Under the pieces are notes generated by a model. That model had not been told where the DNA came from and did no database searches. It worked only from the letters and a program-made list of their open reading frames with translations. Both the position numbers and the translations under genes were made by a program. Shown piece by piece: positions 1 through 6,433 of a stretch of DNA of 24,629 nucleotides; the stretch's first letter is position 1; the number at the start of each line of letters is the position of its first letter. Source of the stretch: DASSCW01 sp036556325 (GTDB lineage Bacteria > Chloroflexota > Limnocylindria > QHBO01); the NCBI GenBank assembly GCA_036556325.1, contig DATBJR010000071.1, forward strand, positions 1 to 24,629. Direction: 5' to 3'.

Positions 1-430
1 CGCGGATGGCATCCACGATCTCGCTGCGTCCCGAGTAGTTGAAGGCCATGTTGAGCGCCATTCGCGTCCCGCCGCGCGTCTTCTCCTCGGCAGCCCGGAT
101 CGAGCGCTGGATGTCCGTCGGGGCCTCGTGCAACCGCCCGATGACCCGCACTCGCACGCCCTCGGCCACCAGCTCGTCGGTGTACTGGCGCACGGCCCCG
201 TCGATCAGCCCGAACAGGCCAGCCACCTCCTCGTCAGTGCGGCGCCAGTTCTCCTGGCTGAAGACGTACAGCGACAGGACCTCGATGCCGCGGTCGGGGG
301 CGGCCTTGACGATGGGCCGGATGGCCTCGACACCCTGGACGTGACCGGCGATGCTCGGGAGCCCGCGGGCAGCCGCCCATCGGCGGTTGCCATCCATGAT
401 GATCGCGACGTGTCGCGGGCGCTCGCGCAA
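1..430 (-). CDS. uppS: Isoprenyl transferase (undecaprenyl diphosphate synthase), 3' end beyond the window
   Basis: This is a cis-prenyltransferase that condenses isopentenyl diphosphate onto farnesyl diphosphate to build the C55 lipid carrier for cell wall synthesis. The sequence shows the family signature HVAIIMDGNRRWA, with the catalytic Asp in MDGN, then the GH of AGHVQG, the loop FSQENWRR, and near the left edge FNYSGRSEIVDAIR. About 143 residues are visible of the usual 230-250, and the C-terminus lies outside the window. It follows frr directly. I chose a TTG start at 428-430, which lies 13 nt after a GGAGG sitting inside the frr stop region; a CTG overlapping the frr stop (440-442) is an alternative. 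The start is uncertain but the family is clear. GNRRWA is more usual in short-chain or archaeal relatives than the GNGRWA of most bacterial UppS, so product length is not certain. Confidence 0.93.
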   Translation of the reverse strand, partial: MRERPRHVAIIMDGNRRWAAARGLPSIAGHVQGVEAIRPIVKAAPDRGIEVLSLYVFSQENWRRTDEEVAGLFGLIDGAVRQYTDELVAEGVRVRVIGRLHEAPTDIQRSIRAAEEKTRGGTRMALNMAFNYSGRSEIVDAIR

Positions 431-438
431 GGGGCGCC

Positions 439-996
439 TCAGACCTCCATCACTTCCGCTTCTTTGCGCTCGGCCCGGGTGTCGACCGCCTCGACGTGGC
501 GATCGGTCAGCCGCTGCAGGTTGTCGAGCTCGCGCCGCTCCTCGTCCTCGGACAGGTCACCGTCGCGCAGCGCCTTCTTCAGCTGATCGGCCGCCTCGCG
601 GCGGTGGTTGCGGATCTCCACCCGCGCCTCCTCGGCCCGTCGCCGGACCTGCTTGACCATCTCCTTGCGCCGCTCCTCGGTGAGCGGCGGCACGTTGAGG
701 CGGACGACGGTGCCATCGACGTTGGGCATCAGGCCGATGTCGCTGCGGGTGATCGCCTTGTCGATCGCCGACAGGACGGATCGGTCCCAGGGCTGGATGA
801 CGATCAGGTGCGGATCTGGCGTGCTGATGCCGGCGATCTGCTGCAGCGGGGTCGGCGTGCCGTAGTAGTCGACCATGATCCGCTCGACCAGCGCGGTCGA
901 GGCGCGGCCGGTGCGGATGCCGGCGAAGTCGCGCTCCATGGCTTCCAGGGCGCGTGCCATCTTCGGCTCGGCGGCGGACAGCGCCTCGTGGGTCAT
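439..996 (-). CDS. frr: Ribosome recycling factor
   Basis: RRF works with EF-G to split the post-termination ribosome so that subunits can be reused. The 185-residue product matches the usual family length. It shows the conserved segments ERDFAGIRTGRAS near the N-terminus, YYGTPTPLQQIA around residues 44-55, and the PPLTEERRKEMVKQVRRRAEEARVEIRN region that forms the long helices of the three-helix bundle. The ATG (994-996) overlaps the pyrH stop as ATGA, so translation is probably coupled. It belongs to the rpsB-tsf-pyrH-frr-uppS operon, a very common bacterial order. I see nothing unusual in it. Confidence 0.98.
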   Translation of the reverse strand: MTHEALSAAEPKMARALEAMERDFAGIRTGRASTALVERIMVDYYGTPTPLQQIAGISTPDPHLIVIQPWDRSVLSAIDKAITRSDIGLMPNVDGTVVRLNVPPLTEERRKEMVKQVRRRAEEARVEIRNHRREAADQLKKALRDGDLSEDEERRELDNLQRLTDRHVEAVDTRAERKEAEVMEV

Positions 997-1733
997 GACG
1001 TCACCTCCCCGGTGATGAGGGTCCCGATCGGCTCGCCGCGGACGGCGCGCGCGATGTTGCCGGCCTGCGTCATGTCGAACACGACGATCGGCATCTCGTT
1101 GTCCATGGCCAGGCTGACCGCGGTCGCATCGAGCGCCTCAAGGCGGTTCGAGATCAGATCCGTGTAGCTGATGCGGCTGTAGCGGCTGGCCGAAGGATCC
1201 TTCTCCGGATCGGCATCGTACACGCCGTCAACCCGGGTGGCCTTCAGGATGACCTCGGCGCCGATCTCGACCGCGCGCAGGGTGGCGGCGGTGTCGGTGG
1301 TGAAGTACGGGTTGCCGGTACCGGCCACCAGGACGACCGTGCGCCCCTTCTCGAGGTGGCGGACGGCGCGGCGCCGGATGTAGGGCTCACAGATCTCCGG
1401 CATGGCGATGGCCGACAGCACGCGCGTCGGGCAGCCCGCCTGCTCCAGCGCGTCCTGGATCGCGAGACCGTTCATGACGGTGGCGAGCATGCCCATGTAG
1501 TCCGCCGTGGAGCGGTCCATCCCGGTGGCCGCGGCGGAGAGGCCGCGGAAGATGTTGCCGCCCCCGACCACGATGGCGATTTCGGGGACCTCGGACCGCG
1601 CCTCGGCCACCTGGCCAGCGATGTTTCGCGCGACCTCCGGGTCGATGCCGTACTGCCGCTCGCCCATCAGGGCTTCGCCCGACAGCTTGAGCAGGACCCG
1701 TGCGTAGCGCGGTGACGGCGCGGCGCCAGTCAC
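993..1733 (-). CDS. pyrH: Uridylate (UMP) kinase
   Basis: This hexameric amino-acid-kinase-fold enzyme phosphorylates UMP to UDP in the cytoplasm for pyrimidine nucleotide supply. The 246 residues contain the expected motifs in order: LLKLSGEALMG at the N-terminus, VVGGGNIFRG, the ADYMGMLATVMNGLAIQDAL helix, VLVAGTGNPYFTTDTAA for phosphate binding, and KATRVDGVYDADPEKDP. The start is GTG at 1731-1733, immediately after the tsf TAG stop with no spacer. A GGAGG Shine-Dalgarno sits inside the last codons of tsf (AGGAGGCCGCC before TAGGTG). The 3' end overlaps the frr start by four bases. It is a standard member of this translation operon. Confidence 0.98.
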   Translation of the reverse strand: MTGAAPSPRYARVLLKLSGEALMGERQYGIDPEVARNIAGQVAEARSEVPEIAIVVGGGNIFRGLSAAATGMDRSTADYMGMLATVMNGLAIQDALEQAGCPTRVLSAIAMPEICEPYIRRRAVRHLEKGRTVVLVAGTGNPYFTTDTAATLRAVEIGAEVILKATRVDGVYDADPEKDPSASRYSRISYTDLISNRLEALDATAVSLAMDNEMPIVVFDMTQAGNIARAVRGEPIGTLITGEVTS

Positions 1734-2372
1734 CTAGGCGGCCTCCTCGTCCCCGGATTGCTCCTCGGCCGTCTCCCCCACCGCCATCCGCGCGAAGCGC
1801 GCCACCCGGATGTTCTCGCCGAGCAGCGCGATCTTCTCGGTGATGAGATCGCCGACCTTCTGGTCCGTGTCCCGGTAGGGCTGCTCGAGCAGCACGACCG
1901 ACTCGAGCCACTTGTTCAGTTTGCCGTCGACGATGGTGGCGATCCGATCGGCCGGGCGGCCTTCCGCCTCCGCCTCCGCCCCGAACGCACGCCGCTTGGC
2001 GTCGAGCACGGCGGCCGGCACGTCGTCGCGGCTGACGTACAGCGGGCCGAGGCCGGCGACCTGCATCGCCAGCTCGCGGCCGAGCTGCTGGAAGTCATCG
2101 GTGCGGGCGACGAAATCGGTCTCGCAGTTGAGCTCCAGGAGCACGCCGAGGCGCGCGCCGTGGTGGATGTAGCTGGTCACGATCCCCTCGCGCGCCTCGC
2201 GACCGGCCTTCTTGGCCGCGGTCGAGAGGCCCTTCGCGCGGAGCCAGGCGACTGCCTTCTCGACGTCGCCGCCGGACTCCTCGAGGGCGCGCTTGCAGTC
2301 CATGATCCCCGCGCCGGTCTGCTCGCGCAGCTCCTTGACGTCCTGGGGCTTGATGCTGGTGGTCTGGGTCAT
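1734..2372 (-). CDS. tsf: Translation elongation factor Ts
   Basis: EF-Ts is the nucleotide exchange factor that recycles EF-Tu-GDP. The N-terminal UBA-like domain shows VKELREQTGAGIMDCKRALEE, followed by the signature LLELNCETDFVARTDDF around residues 77-93. At 212 residues it is a short form: it has one core domain and a reduced C-terminal part, unlike the longer E. coli protein of about 283 residues. Short EF-Ts is known in Thermus, Chloroflexota and others. The tail is acidic (about 15 residues, rich in Glu and Asp). It follows rpsB by 39 nt and abuts pyrH directly. Confidence 0.97.
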   Translation of the reverse strand: MTQTTSIKPQDVKELREQTGAGIMDCKRALEESGGDVEKAVAWLRAKGLSTAAKKAGREAREGIVTSYIHHGARLGVLLELNCETDFVARTDDFQQLGRELAMQVAGLGPLYVSRDDVPAAVLDAKRRAFGAEAEAEGRPADRIATIVDGKLNKWLESVVLLEQPYRDTDQKVGDLITEKIALLGENIRVARFARMAVGETAEEQSGDEEAA

Positions 2373-2411
2373 GTGCGTGGTCTTGCCTTCCTCAGATCGC
2401 GGGCCGCTGGG

Positions 2412-3320
2412 CTATTCCGCGTCGCTTTCGGTGTCAGTCTCGTCCTCGGCCGCCTCGGCCGCGCGTCGAGCGCGCGAGCGGCGCTCCTCTTCCTCGTCCT
2501 CTTCCGGCTCCGGCTCGAACACGAGCGCCTCGCCGGCGGCCAGGACCGCGGAGTAATCGGCCTCGCTGCCGAGCTGGGACTCGTCGACGGGCGGCATGGC
2601 CTCGGCCTGCTCGAACTCCACGTCCAGCTGGGCCTGGCGTTCCTGCTGTGCGCCCAGCACGGCATCGGCCACCTGCGCGCAGATGAGCCGGACGGAGCGG
2701 ATCGCGTCGTCGTTGGCCGGGATCACCCAGTCGATAAGGTCGGGGTCGCAGTTGGTGTCGGTCATCGCCACGATCGGGATCTCGAGCCGTCGGGCCTCGG
2801 CCACGGCGATCGACTCCCGATGGGGATCGACCACGAACAGGGCGCCCGGCAGGCGGCGCATGCGCCGGATGCCGCCCAGCGCGTGGTTCAGCTTGTCGAT
2901 CTCCTCACCGAGCTTGCTCGCCTCCTTCTTGGTGAGGCGCTCGAACTCGCCGGCGTCGCGTCGGGCTTCGAGCGCCTCGAGGCGCTGGATCCGGCGCTTG
3001 ATGGTCGTGAAGTTGGTGAGCATGCCGCCAAGCCAGCGGTTGTTGACGTAGTGCTGGCCGCTGCGCTCGGCCTCGGCAGCGATCGCTTCCTGCGCCTGCT
3101 TCTTGGTGCCGACGAACAGGACGCTGTCACCACGCCGGATCGTGTCGGCAACGAACGCCAGGGCGGCGTCCAGCCGCGTCACGGTCTGGGCGAGATCGAT
3201 GATGTGGATCCCGTTGCGCTCCGCGAAGATGAACGGGCGCATCTTGGGATTCCAGCGCCGGGTCTGATGGCCGAAGTGGACCCCAGCCTCGAGCAGCTGC
3301 TTCATGGATGTGGCGGACAA
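2412..3320 (-). CDS. rpsB: 30S ribosomal protein S2
   Basis: S2 binds the small subunit late in assembly together with S1. The N-terminus SATSMKQLLEAGVHFGHQ and RRWNPKMRPFIFAERNGIHI are diagnostic, and NNRWLGGMLTN, the coiled-coil insertion and IPIVAMTDTNCDPDLIDWVIPANDD follow. I chose a TTG start at 3318-3320: GGAGG lies 8 nt upstream of it, whereas the next in-frame ATG (3303-3305) is too far from the Shine-Dalgarno. That gives 302 residues. The C-terminal extension of about 60 residues is first acidic, with runs of Glu, then Arg-rich, and it is not part of the core fold. It is the first gene of the operon rpsB-tsf-pyrH-frr-uppS, behind a long leader. Confidence 0.97.
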   Translation of the reverse strand: MSATSMKQLLEAGVHFGHQTRRWNPKMRPFIFAERNGIHIIDLAQTVTRLDAALAFVADTIRRGDSVLFVGTKKQAQEAIAAEAERSGQHYVNNRWLGGMLTNFTTIKRRIQRLEALEARRDAGEFERLTKKEASKLGEEIDKLNHALGGIRRMRRLPGALFVVDPHRESIAVAEARRLEIPIVAMTDTNCDPDLIDWVIPANDDAIRSVRLICAQVADAVLGAQQERQAQLDVEFEQAEAMPPVDESQLGSEADYSAVLAAGEALVFEPEPEEDEEEERRSRARRAAEAAEDETDTESDAE

Positions 3321-3463
3321 GTGGAAAACCTCCGGTTCGTTCCTCCGCCCGCGTCGGCTCCCGTGTCCACCCCGCCTGCGCGGGGCACCGTGGACCGTGG
3401 ATCTGCGAGCGTGTGAAATGAGAAGACACCTCCCTGGGACGCGGCCACGACCGGTCCGGGAGC
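3321..3463 (-). promoter_or_regulatory. rpsB 5' leader with a bulged hairpin
   Basis: The stretch between the predicted rpsB transcription start (about 3463) and the TTG start is about 140 nt and contains no gene. In the mRNA sense it folds a strong hairpin at 3365-3395. The inner stem is CCCCGC/GCGGGG with a GCAG loop, and the outer stem is GTCCA/TGGAC with a 5-nt bulge on one side. A tandem CCACGGT CCACGGT lies at its 5' side. S2 autoregulates its own mRNA in other bacteria, so an autogenous operator is a reasonable guess, but this leader matches no motif I can name. Confidence 0.4.
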
Positions 3464-3469
3464 ACCGAA

Positions 3470-3478
3470 AGTATAGCA
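3470..3478 (-). promoter_or_regulatory. Extended -10 promoter for rpsB operon
   Basis: Read on the minus strand, TGCTATACT is an extended -10 element (TGn plus TATACT, five of six matches to TATAAT). No convincing -35 box lies 16-18 nt upstream, which is typical of extended -10 promoters. The AT-rich hexamer stands out in this GC-rich intergenic region. The predicted start is near 3463. Confidence 0.55.
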
Positions 3479-3558
3479 CGGCCGTTCACACCGGCCGCCG
3501 CGGCGGCTTGTCGAGCGGGCAACGGTACCGAAGTACCCCAGGCCCACCCGCAGGTACC

Positions 3559-3586
3559 TTGACCGCTCACGCCCTGCACCTAGCAT
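3559..3586 (+). promoter_or_regulatory. Sigma70-type promoter for the LysM/transglycosylase gene
   Basis: TTGACC (3559-3564), a 16-nt spacer and TAGCAT (3581-3586) form a plausible housekeeping promoter. The Shine-Dalgarno GGAGG at 3601-3605 lies 6 nt before the ATG at 3612, so the leader would be only about 20 nt. A small perfect hairpin, GGTAC-CGAA-GTACC (3524-3537), lies upstream of the -35 box and could be an operator. Confidence 0.5.
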
Positions 3587-3611
3587 CGGCCCGCCTGACC
3601 GGAGGAACTGC

Positions 3612-4742
3612 ATGCCGATGCGCCCGAAGCTGGTCGTCACTGCCACGCTGCTCGTGGTGGTGCTCGCCACCAGCGCTCTTGGCGTCCCCGGGGTCGCCGC
3701 CGACGACCGCTTCACGGTCGTGCGTGCAGGCCAGACCCTGAGCGGGATCGCGGCCGCCCACGGGACCACGGTCGAGCGGCTGATGCGCCTCAACCACCTC
3801 GCCGATCCGAACCGCATCTACGCCGGGCAGCGGCTGCGGCTCCGCCCGGCGGCGCACCGGCGGTCCGCGCACCCGCCGGTGGAGCGTCGCGTCATCGGGC
3901 ATCGCGTGACGTACGGTGAGACGGTGAGCGGCATCGCGCTGCGGTACCACCTGCGCGTCGATCAGCTGGTGCGGCGCAACCACCTGGCCGATGCCTCCCG
4001 CATCTACGTTGGGCAGCTGCTGCGGATTCGCGCCGTGCCGGTCCACCGGCGCCGCGCGCCACAGCATGCCGCCGGCCATGCGTCGTTCGTGACCCACATC
4101 GTCCGCTTCGCCGAGACGCTGAGCGGGATCGCGCTGCACTACCGGGTCAGCGTCGGCGCAATCGTGGCGGCCAACGGCATCACCAATCCCTCGCTCATCC
4201 GCGTCGGGCAGCAGCTGCGGGTCCCATCCAAGCATCGCGCCCACCACCGGCGCCAGGGGCACGCGCATCAGCACCGGCGCCACGCCGCGCACCGGGCCGC
4301 GCCCACCTGGCGGATGCCCTCTGAGATGGCAGCGCTGGTCCGTCAGCGATCGGCGGTCGGCCGCGCCATCCGGCACGAGGCGCGACGCCAGGGCGTGCCG
4401 CCGGCCCTGGCCAAGGCGGTCGCCTGGCAGGAGTCCGGCTGGCAGCCGCGGATCGTGTCCTCGGCGGGCGCCATCGGCGTCATGCAGCTGTTGCCGGCGA
4501 CCGCCGACTGGGTGAGCGCAACCATGCTCGGCGAGCCGGTCAACCTGTGGAGCACGACCAGCAACGTCCGCGCCGGCGTGGCGCTGCTGCGGCACTACCT
4601 GCATCGCTACGACGGCAGCCGGACCCTGGCGCTGGCGGCCTACTACCAGGGCCAGGCCGGCACTGACCGCTACGGCGTGTACCCGGTGTCCCGGCCCTAC
4701 ATCGACTCGATTCTCATCCTCGAGCAGATGTTCCGCCGCTAG
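3612..4742 (+). CDS. Secreted triple-LysM lytic transglycosylase
   Basis: This is a predicted exported peptidoglycan hydrolase of 376 residues. Residues 1-30 are a signal peptide: Lys6, a hydrophobic stretch about 7-24, and a cleavage region near VAA-DD. Three LysM domains follow at about 34-80, 97-142 and 156-203, each with a (T/V)LSGIA-type core and a closing GQ.LR. A His/Arg-rich linker covers about 204-240. The C-terminal SLT (GH23-like) domain starts near 250 and contains AWQESGW, with the predicted catalytic Glu274, then GAIGVMQLLP and AAYYQGQ, the last being a variant of the usual AYNAG. LysM should bind glycan and the SLT domain cleave the MurNAc-GlcNAc bond. GGAGGA 6 nt upstream fixes the ATG. 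It is transcribed against both flanking operons, and its stop lies 6 nt from the yraN stop. Confidence 0.9.
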   Translation: MPMRPKLVVTATLLVVVLATSALGVPGVAADDRFTVVRAGQTLSGIAAAHGTTVERLMRLNHLADPNRIYAGQRLRLRPAAHRRSAHPPVERRVIGHRVTYGETVSGIALRYHLRVDQLVRRNHLADASRIYVGQLLRIRAVPVHRRRAPQHAAGHASFVTHIVRFAETLSGIALHYRVSVGAIVAANGITNPSLIRVGQQLRVPSKHRAHHRRQGHAHQHRRHAAHRAAPTWRMPSEMAALVRQRSAVGRAIRHEARRQGVPPALAKAVAWQESGWQPRIVSSAGAIGVMQLLPATADWVSATMLGEPVNLWSTTSNVRAGVALLRHYLHRYDGSRTLALAAYYQGQAGTDRYGVYPVSRPYIDSILILEQMFRR

Positions 4743-4748
4743 GGCGGC

Positions 4749-5114
4749 TCACCATGCGTCGATGACGGGCAGGCGTGTCAGGCGCCAGCTGCCATCAACC
4801 TGCTCCACGGTGACGAGGTCGATCCGCAGGTCGGGCCACGCCCGGGCCGATGTCCGCGCGTACGCGGCGAGGGCCATTCGCAGCCGATGCAGCCGCCGGA
4901 CGTCGACGGCGTCGATGGCGCTCCCCGCTCGTGCGCTCCGCCGCCCCTTGACCTCGATCGCGACGAGGACGCCGGCAGGGTCGGTGCCGACCAGGTCCAG
5001 CTCGCCATGGGGTGTCCGCCAGCGCCGTTCCAGGATCTGCCAGCCGGCATCGGCGAGCCAGCGGGCGGTGGCCTCCTCGGCGCGACGGCCGAGCTCGTGC
5101 CGCGGATCGGTCAT
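4749..5114 (-). CDS. yraN: UPF0102 (YraN family) endonuclease-fold protein
   Basis: This is a small protein of the UPF0102 family, which has a restriction-endonuclease-like fold and is usually found beside rnhB; its cellular role is not settled. The family pattern is visible: GRRAEEATARWLADAGWQIL, then TPHGELDLVG with the conserved Glu-x-Asp, and VLVAIEVKGRR with the E-V-K motif, which would form a PD-(D/E)xK-like site. I prefer the ATG at 5112-5114, 121 residues, because it starts where family members start and has a G-rich Shine-Dalgarno-like run 8 nt upstream. An upstream in-frame ATG at 5171 would add 19 Arg-rich residues. It is the third gene after rplS and rnhB and converges on the transglycosylase gene. 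Confidence 0.88.
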   Translation of the reverse strand: MTDPRHELGRRAEEATARWLADAGWQILERRWRTPHGELDLVGTDPAGVLVAIEVKGRRSARAGSAIDAVDVRRLHRLRMALAAYARTSARAWPDLRIDLVTVEQVDGSWRLTRLPVIDAW

Positions 5115-5174
5115 GCGGGGCGCCCCCCTGGAGGCGAGCAGCGCGCGGAACGCCCGCCGGCGCGGGCGCATCGG

Positions 5175-5948
5175 TCAATCCAGGAGGGCCAGCGCCTCCT
5201 CGTCCTCGGACGGGTCGAGGTCCTCCTCGGTCAGCAGTGCTTCGTCGAGCAGCAGGTCGAGGCTGAGCTGTTCGCCCGCCAGCAGCATCTTCAGCGGGGC
5301 GAACGAGCGACGATGCCATTCGCAAGGGCCCTCGTTGAGCAGCGCCTCGACATGGAAGCGCGTTCCGTAGCCCTTGTTCCGAGCAAACCCGTACGCCGGG
5401 TAGCGCGCATCGAATTCGGCGCAGATGCGGTCACGCGTGACCTTGGCCACGATGCTCGCCGCGGCGATGGAGGCGCTGATGGCGTCGCCATCGATGATCG
5501 GGCGCTGGGGCAAATCGACATCGCGCAGGCTGAGGGCGTCGATGACCAGATGATCCGGCTGCTGCGGCATGCGGCGCAGGGCTTCAGCCATGGCCAGCTT
5601 GGTGGCCTGCAGGATGTTGATGCGGTCGATGACCTCGACCTCCACGCAGCCGACCCCCACCGACTCGGCGCGATCCAGGATCTGCTGGTAGAGCGCTTCG
5701 CGGCGCGAGCGGGCCAGCACCTTGCTGTCGCGCAGGCCCTTGATCCGATGCCGCTCCGGCAGGACCACCGCGGCGGCCACCACCGGGCCGGCCAGCGAGC
5801 CGCGGCCGACCTCGTCGATCCCGGCGATGCGCTGGAACCCCGCCAGGCGCAGCTCGCGCTCGTGGCGCATATGGGCGTCGCGCGGCTTGCGGGGCTTGCG
5901 GCGGCGAGTCGACCGCCGGACGACCGATCCCTGGAAGAGACCGGCCAT
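5175..5948 (-). CDS. rnhB: Ribonuclease HII
   Basis: RNase HII nicks DNA 5' of ribonucleotides embedded in duplex DNA and degrades RNA:DNA hybrids. The catalytic carboxylates are in place: Asp-Glu in AGIDEVGRGSLAGP, Asp in VIDALSL, and Asp in DGDAISASIAAASIVAKVTRD. The DSK motif (GLRDSKVLA) and the C-terminal YGFARNKGYGT are also present. At 257 residues it is longer than many family members, with a basic N-terminal extension of about 35 residues and an acidic tail of about 25 residues. A start at the internal MRHERELRLAG would remove most of the extension. It lies 4 nt after rplS. Confidence 0.96.
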   Translation of the reverse strand: MAGLFQGSVVRRSTRRRKPRKPRDAHMRHERELRLAGFQRIAGIDEVGRGSLAGPVVAAAVVLPERHRIKGLRDSKVLARSRREALYQQILDRAESVGVGCVEVEVIDRINILQATKLAMAEALRRMPQQPDHLVIDALSLRDVDLPQRPIIDGDAISASIAAASIVAKVTRDRICAEFDARYPAYGFARNKGYGTRFHVEALLNEGPCEWHRRSFAPLKMLLAGEQLSLDLLLDEALLTEEDLDPSEDEEALALLD

Positions 5949-5952
5949 GCGC

Positions 5953-6294
5953 TCAGCGGCGCTCGCGCAGGGTGGCGGACTTGCCCACGCGACCGCGCAG
6001 GAAGTAGAGCTGGGCGCGACGCGCGACGCCGTGACGAACCACCTCGATCTTCTCGACGCGCGGGGCGTGGACCATGAAGGTCCGCTCCACGCCGACGCCG
6101 CTGGCGATGCGGCGCACCGTGATCTGTCGGTTCAGGCCGCCGCCACGCATGCGCATGACGGTGCCCTCGAAGACCTGGACCCGCTCGCGGTTGCCCTCGA
6201 CCACCTTCACCGACACGCGAACCGTGTCGCCGACGGCGATCTCGGGAACGTCGGTGCGGAGCTGCTCGCGCTCGAGCTCCTTGATGGCGTCCAT
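5953..6294 (-). CDS. rplS: 50S ribosomal protein L19
   Basis: L19 sits at the 30S-50S interface. The 113 residues match the usual length, and the conserved parts are clear: VPEIAVGDTVRVSVKVVEGNRERVQVFEG near the middle, RQITVRRIASGVGVERTF, and the C-terminal RRGVARRAQLYFLRGRVGKSA-like segment. The ATG is at 6292-6294. Its Shine-Dalgarno GAGG (6305-6308) lies in a small hairpin directly before the start. It leads the rplS-rnhB-yraN unit from its own promoter downstream of trmD, rather than simply continuing the rpsP-trmD operon. Confidence 0.98.
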   Translation of the reverse strand: MDAIKELEREQLRTDVPEIAVGDTVRVSVKVVEGNRERVQVFEGTVMRMRGGGLNRQITVRRIASGVGVERTFMVHAPRVEKIEVVRHGVARRAQLYFLRGRVGKSATLRERR

Positions 6295-6295
6295 G

Positions 6296-6310
6296 ATGAG
6301 GCGACCTCAT
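6296..6310 (-). promoter_or_regulatory. Hairpin occluding the rplS ribosome binding site
   Basis: In the mRNA, ATGAGG-TCG-CCTCAT is a perfect 6-bp stem with a 3-nt loop. It ends one base before the rplS ATG. The 5' arm contains the only good Shine-Dalgarno (GAGG), so the stem would hide it. Farther upstream lie two more short stems: CGCGG/CCGCG at 6314-6329 and GCCGG-TTCA-CCGGC at 6349-6362. What is seen is base complementarity; translational control is inferred. Confidence 0.45.
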
Positions 6311-6404
6311 TATCGCGGGCTTTGCCGCGGCTTATCGGGCAGGCGTGTGCCGGTGAACCGGCGGGCGTGAAGAACGCGACCGATGGCTCGGCCGCGACCG
6401 GCGG

Positions 6405-6433
6405 AGTATAGGCGGCGCGCCGCCGCCCTTCAA
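6405..6433 (-). promoter_or_regulatory. Promoter of the rplS-rnhB-yraN operon
   Basis: On the minus strand, TTGAAG (6428-6433), a 17-nt spacer and TATACT (6405-6410) make one of the best sigma70-like promoters in the window. The -35 box contains the TGA stop codon of trmD (6430-6432). The spacer holds a perfect 14-bp palindrome (6411-6424, GGCGGCG/CGCCGCC). That gives an rplS leader of about 100 nt. Confidence 0.65.

Noticed and set aside
2412..2560. Glu/Arg-rich low-complexity tail of rpsB as a separate element
   Set aside because: It is in frame with S2 and uninterrupted; charged C-terminal extensions of S2 occur in several phyla.
1758..3416. Plus-strand open frame of 552 codons opposite tsf and rpsB
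   Set aside because: It is antisense to two certain genes, with Leu/Gly/His-rich shadow composition and no family similarity.
3321..3479. Upstream extension of rpsB giving 355 residues
   Set aside because: The extension is Arg/Gly-rich with no similarity to S2, and GGAGG sits 8 nt before the TTG at 3318-3320.
3494..3507. Perfect palindrome GCCGCCGCGGCGGC in the rpsB upstream region
   Set aside because: It is made only of G and C in a simple CCG pattern and is easily produced by composition; I see no match to a promoter element.
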